Of a stretch of DNA of 5,260 nucleotides, positions 3,999-5,260 are shown piece by piece. Every line of letters starts with the position of its first letter. Positions within the stretch are counted from its first letter, which is position 1. The position numbers were made by a program, and so were the translations under genes. Under the pieces are notes generated by a model, which was not told the origin of the DNA, ran no database searches, and saw only the letters and a program-made list of their open reading frames with translations. The DNA is from an uncultured Calothrix sp. (GTDB lineage: Bacteria; Cyanobacteriota; Cyanobacteriia; Cyanobacteriales; Nostocaceae): the NCBI GenBank assembly GCA_937884685.1, contig CAKZYM010000171.1, positions 1-5,260 on the forward strand. Direction: 5' to 3'.

Positions 3999-5252
3999 AT
4001 GGTAACTAAACAAACAAATCATAAACTACAAATTCCTTCCGATTTAGATTCTAAAGAATTTGCTCAAAACAAGTACGAATACTACAAATGGCTGCGCGAA
4101 AAATCACCAGTGTTTAATGGAAAGTTCATCGTTGCAAATTCTTATGTCCTTTCGCGTTATGAAGACTGCGCGATGATGTTGAACGACCCGAGATTTATTC
4201 GCGACCGTAGCACAATTACGGGTGGTAGCAAGTCAATTATTCCTTTACCTCTTCCTTCATTCATTTCTCTGCCAAAGTCGATTGAACTAATGGCGCAAAA
4301 CATGCTGTACGAGGATGAACCAGACCATAAGCGTTTACGCAGTTTGGTACATCAGGCATTTACACGCAAGTCGCTTGCTAAAATTAGCACTCGAATTGAG
4401 CAGTTAACTAATGAACTACTCGACAAAGCCGAAGCGAAAGGTACTGTAGACCTCAAAAAAGCCTACGCGCTTCCTATTCCCGTTACCGTCATTCAGGAAA
4501 TGGTGGGTGTATCTGATGAAGATATGTCGGAACTTTACAATGGTATTGAATCAATCATGGATGGTTTCTCAGGCTGGAGAATCTTCCGCACGATGTTCTG
4601 GGATATGCCACACTTGTCTAAATTTTTACGCACGCTGATAGAGCGCAAGCGAGATAATCCTGGTGAAGACATACTCACTGGATTGATTCAAGCAGAGGAA
4701 GAAGGACAAAGCTTAAGCGAGGATGAAATTGTTGGTATGGTCTTTTTGCTGATTGCTGCTGGTTTTGAAACCACCGTAGAGTTAATTACCAATGGTGTAA
4801 TCGCACTGCTACAACATCCAGAACAGCTAGCGCGACTGCGAGACAATCCAGACCTAATCGAGCCAGCAATCGAAGAGATTCTTCGCTTTTGCGGTTCCGT
4901 ACAATCAACAGAAGCCAACTATGCAGCAAAAGATATTACCCTACATGGAGTAACGATTCCCAAAGGTGCGACGGTTTTTCCGCTTCTGGGTGCAGCGAAT
5001 CATGACCCAGCTATGTTTGAAAATCCAGAGGTATTTAATATTACTCGTTCTCCCAACAAGCACCTCGGTTTTGGCAGTGGAATACATTCCTGTTTAGGAG
5101 CGCAACTAGCACGAATGGAGACGAAAATTGCAATTACTAACTTGCTAAAGCGAAATCCTAACCTACGTTTAGCCGTTGAACAGTCAGAGCTTGAGATACA
5201 GTTAAGACCGGGTTTTCATATGTATAAAAGCCTGCCAGTGATTTTGGGATAG
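3999..5252 (+). CDS. Cytochrome P450, soluble bacterial type
   Basis: The 417-residue product has the full set of P450 signatures: C-helix EDEPDHKRLRSLVHQAF (105-121) with the heme-contacting H110 and R114; I-helix oxygen-activating AAGFETT (253-259); K-helix ExxR (E293-R296); meander around NHDPAMFENPEVFNITR (334-350); H355; and the heme loop FGSGIHSCLG (358-367) with the thiolate ligand Cys365. The lack of a membrane anchor and the length place it with soluble, ferredoxin-dependent bacterial enzymes, close in style to the CYP107-like group. These hydroxylate or epoxidise lipids, terpenoids, polyketides or peptides; the substrate here is unknown. No ferredoxin or reductase gene is in the window, so electrons would come from host ferredoxins. 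By alignment of the TIPKG-proximal strand, Asn307 replaces an arginine that commonly binds a heme propionate. The gene looks less AT-rich than its neighbours (two sampled 60-base lines near 45% G+C, against about 37% in single lines of the adaptor and acyltransferase genes). It may be the first gene of a downstream operon. Confidence 0.95.
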   Translation: MVTKQTNHKLQIPSDLDSKEFAQNKYEYYKWLREKSPVFNGKFIVANSYVLSRYEDCAMMLNDPRFIRDRSTITGGSKSIIPLPLPSFISLPKSIELMAQNMLYEDEPDHKRLRSLVHQAFTRKSLAKISTRIEQLTNELLDKAEAKGTVDLKKAYALPIPVTVIQEMVGVSDEDMSELYNGIESIMDGFSGWRIFRTMFWDMPHLSKFLRTLIERKRDNPGEDILTGLIQAEEEGQSLSEDEIVGMVFLLIAAGFETTVELITNGVIALLQHPEQLARLRDNPDLIEPAIEEILRFCGSVQSTEANYAAKDITLHGVTIPKGATVFPLLGAANHDPAMFENPEVFNITRSPNKHLGFGSGIHSCLGAQLARMETKIAITNLLKRNPNLRLAVEQSELEIQLRPGFHMYKSLPVILG

Positions 5253-5254
5253 GT

Positions 5255-5260
5255 AGGAGA
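5255..5260 (+). promoter_or_regulatory. AGGAGA at window edge, possible ribosome-binding site of the next gene
   Basis: A strong Shine-Dalgarno-like AGGAGA follows the P450 stop codon by two bases and runs into the window end. If a start codon lies within about ten bases, the next gene would be tightly coupled to the P450. Alternatively, GGTAGGA (5252-5258) could be the first unit of another GGTAATA-like heptad array. Confidence 0.35.

Noticed and set aside
4688..4918. 76-codon open frame on the minus strand inside the P450 gene
   Set aside because: It lies wholly within a P450 frame with clear conserved motifs, is serine-rich low-information sequence, and shows no domain; a shadow frame.
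1..5260. CRISPR array, tRNA or rRNA genes, HIP1 octamer (GCGATCGC), complete insertion sequence
   Set aside because: Looked for by eye on both strands; no spaced direct repeats, no tRNA-like fold, no HIP1 site and no transposase frame were seen.

Overview
The window looks like chromosomal DNA of a filamentous cyanobacterium of the Nostocales type. The evidence is a DevB-type membrane fusion protein paired with a TetR regulator, heptanucleotide tandem repeats of the STRR kind between genes, a GAGACGTTGC-type intergenic palindrome of a sort common in such genomes, and long AT-rich spacers. No species can be named from this. All four convincing genes lie on the + strand.

Layout. Positions 1-705 hold no convincing protein gene. 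A hairpin-rich, less AT-rich island (about 60-250) is followed by a terminator-like hairpin with eight Ts (289-324) and then a very AT-rich spacer. A GNAT/CelD-BcsL-type acyltransferase gene (706-1773) ends just before a dispersed palindrome (1786-1812). A TetR-type repressor gene (1899-2468) follows, with a good promoter and a candidate operator ahead of it. Its 3' end runs into a seven-copy heptad repeat, which supplies its stop codon and the Shine-Dalgarno sequence of the next gene. That gene is a full-length DevB/HlyD-type periplasmic adaptor (2510-3787). A 211-base spacer with a 14-bp perfect palindrome separates it from a full-length soluble-type cytochrome P450 (3999-5252), which is followed at the window edge by an AGGAGA sequence that may serve another gene.

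How the genes may work together. The TetR and DevB-type genes look like the first two cistrons of a regulated efflux operon: the regulator would sense a compound and control an exporter. The expected permease (DevC) and ATPase (DevA) genes are absent. Only an ATGA start/stop overlap at the end of the adaptor gene, opening a 17-codon dead-end frame, sits where devC would begin. The P450 occupies the place of the exporter core. Either the adaptor is an orphan that uses subunits encoded elsewhere, or the locus has been rearranged, or adaptor and P450 belong to a small export/modification module. The P450 has the normal heme-thiolate, ExxR and I-helix motifs, but by motif alignment has Asn where a heme-propionate arginine is usual. 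No complete new system can be demonstrated; the orphan adaptor beside the P450, the repeat-built gene junction and the two promoter-associated palindromes are the points most worth following.
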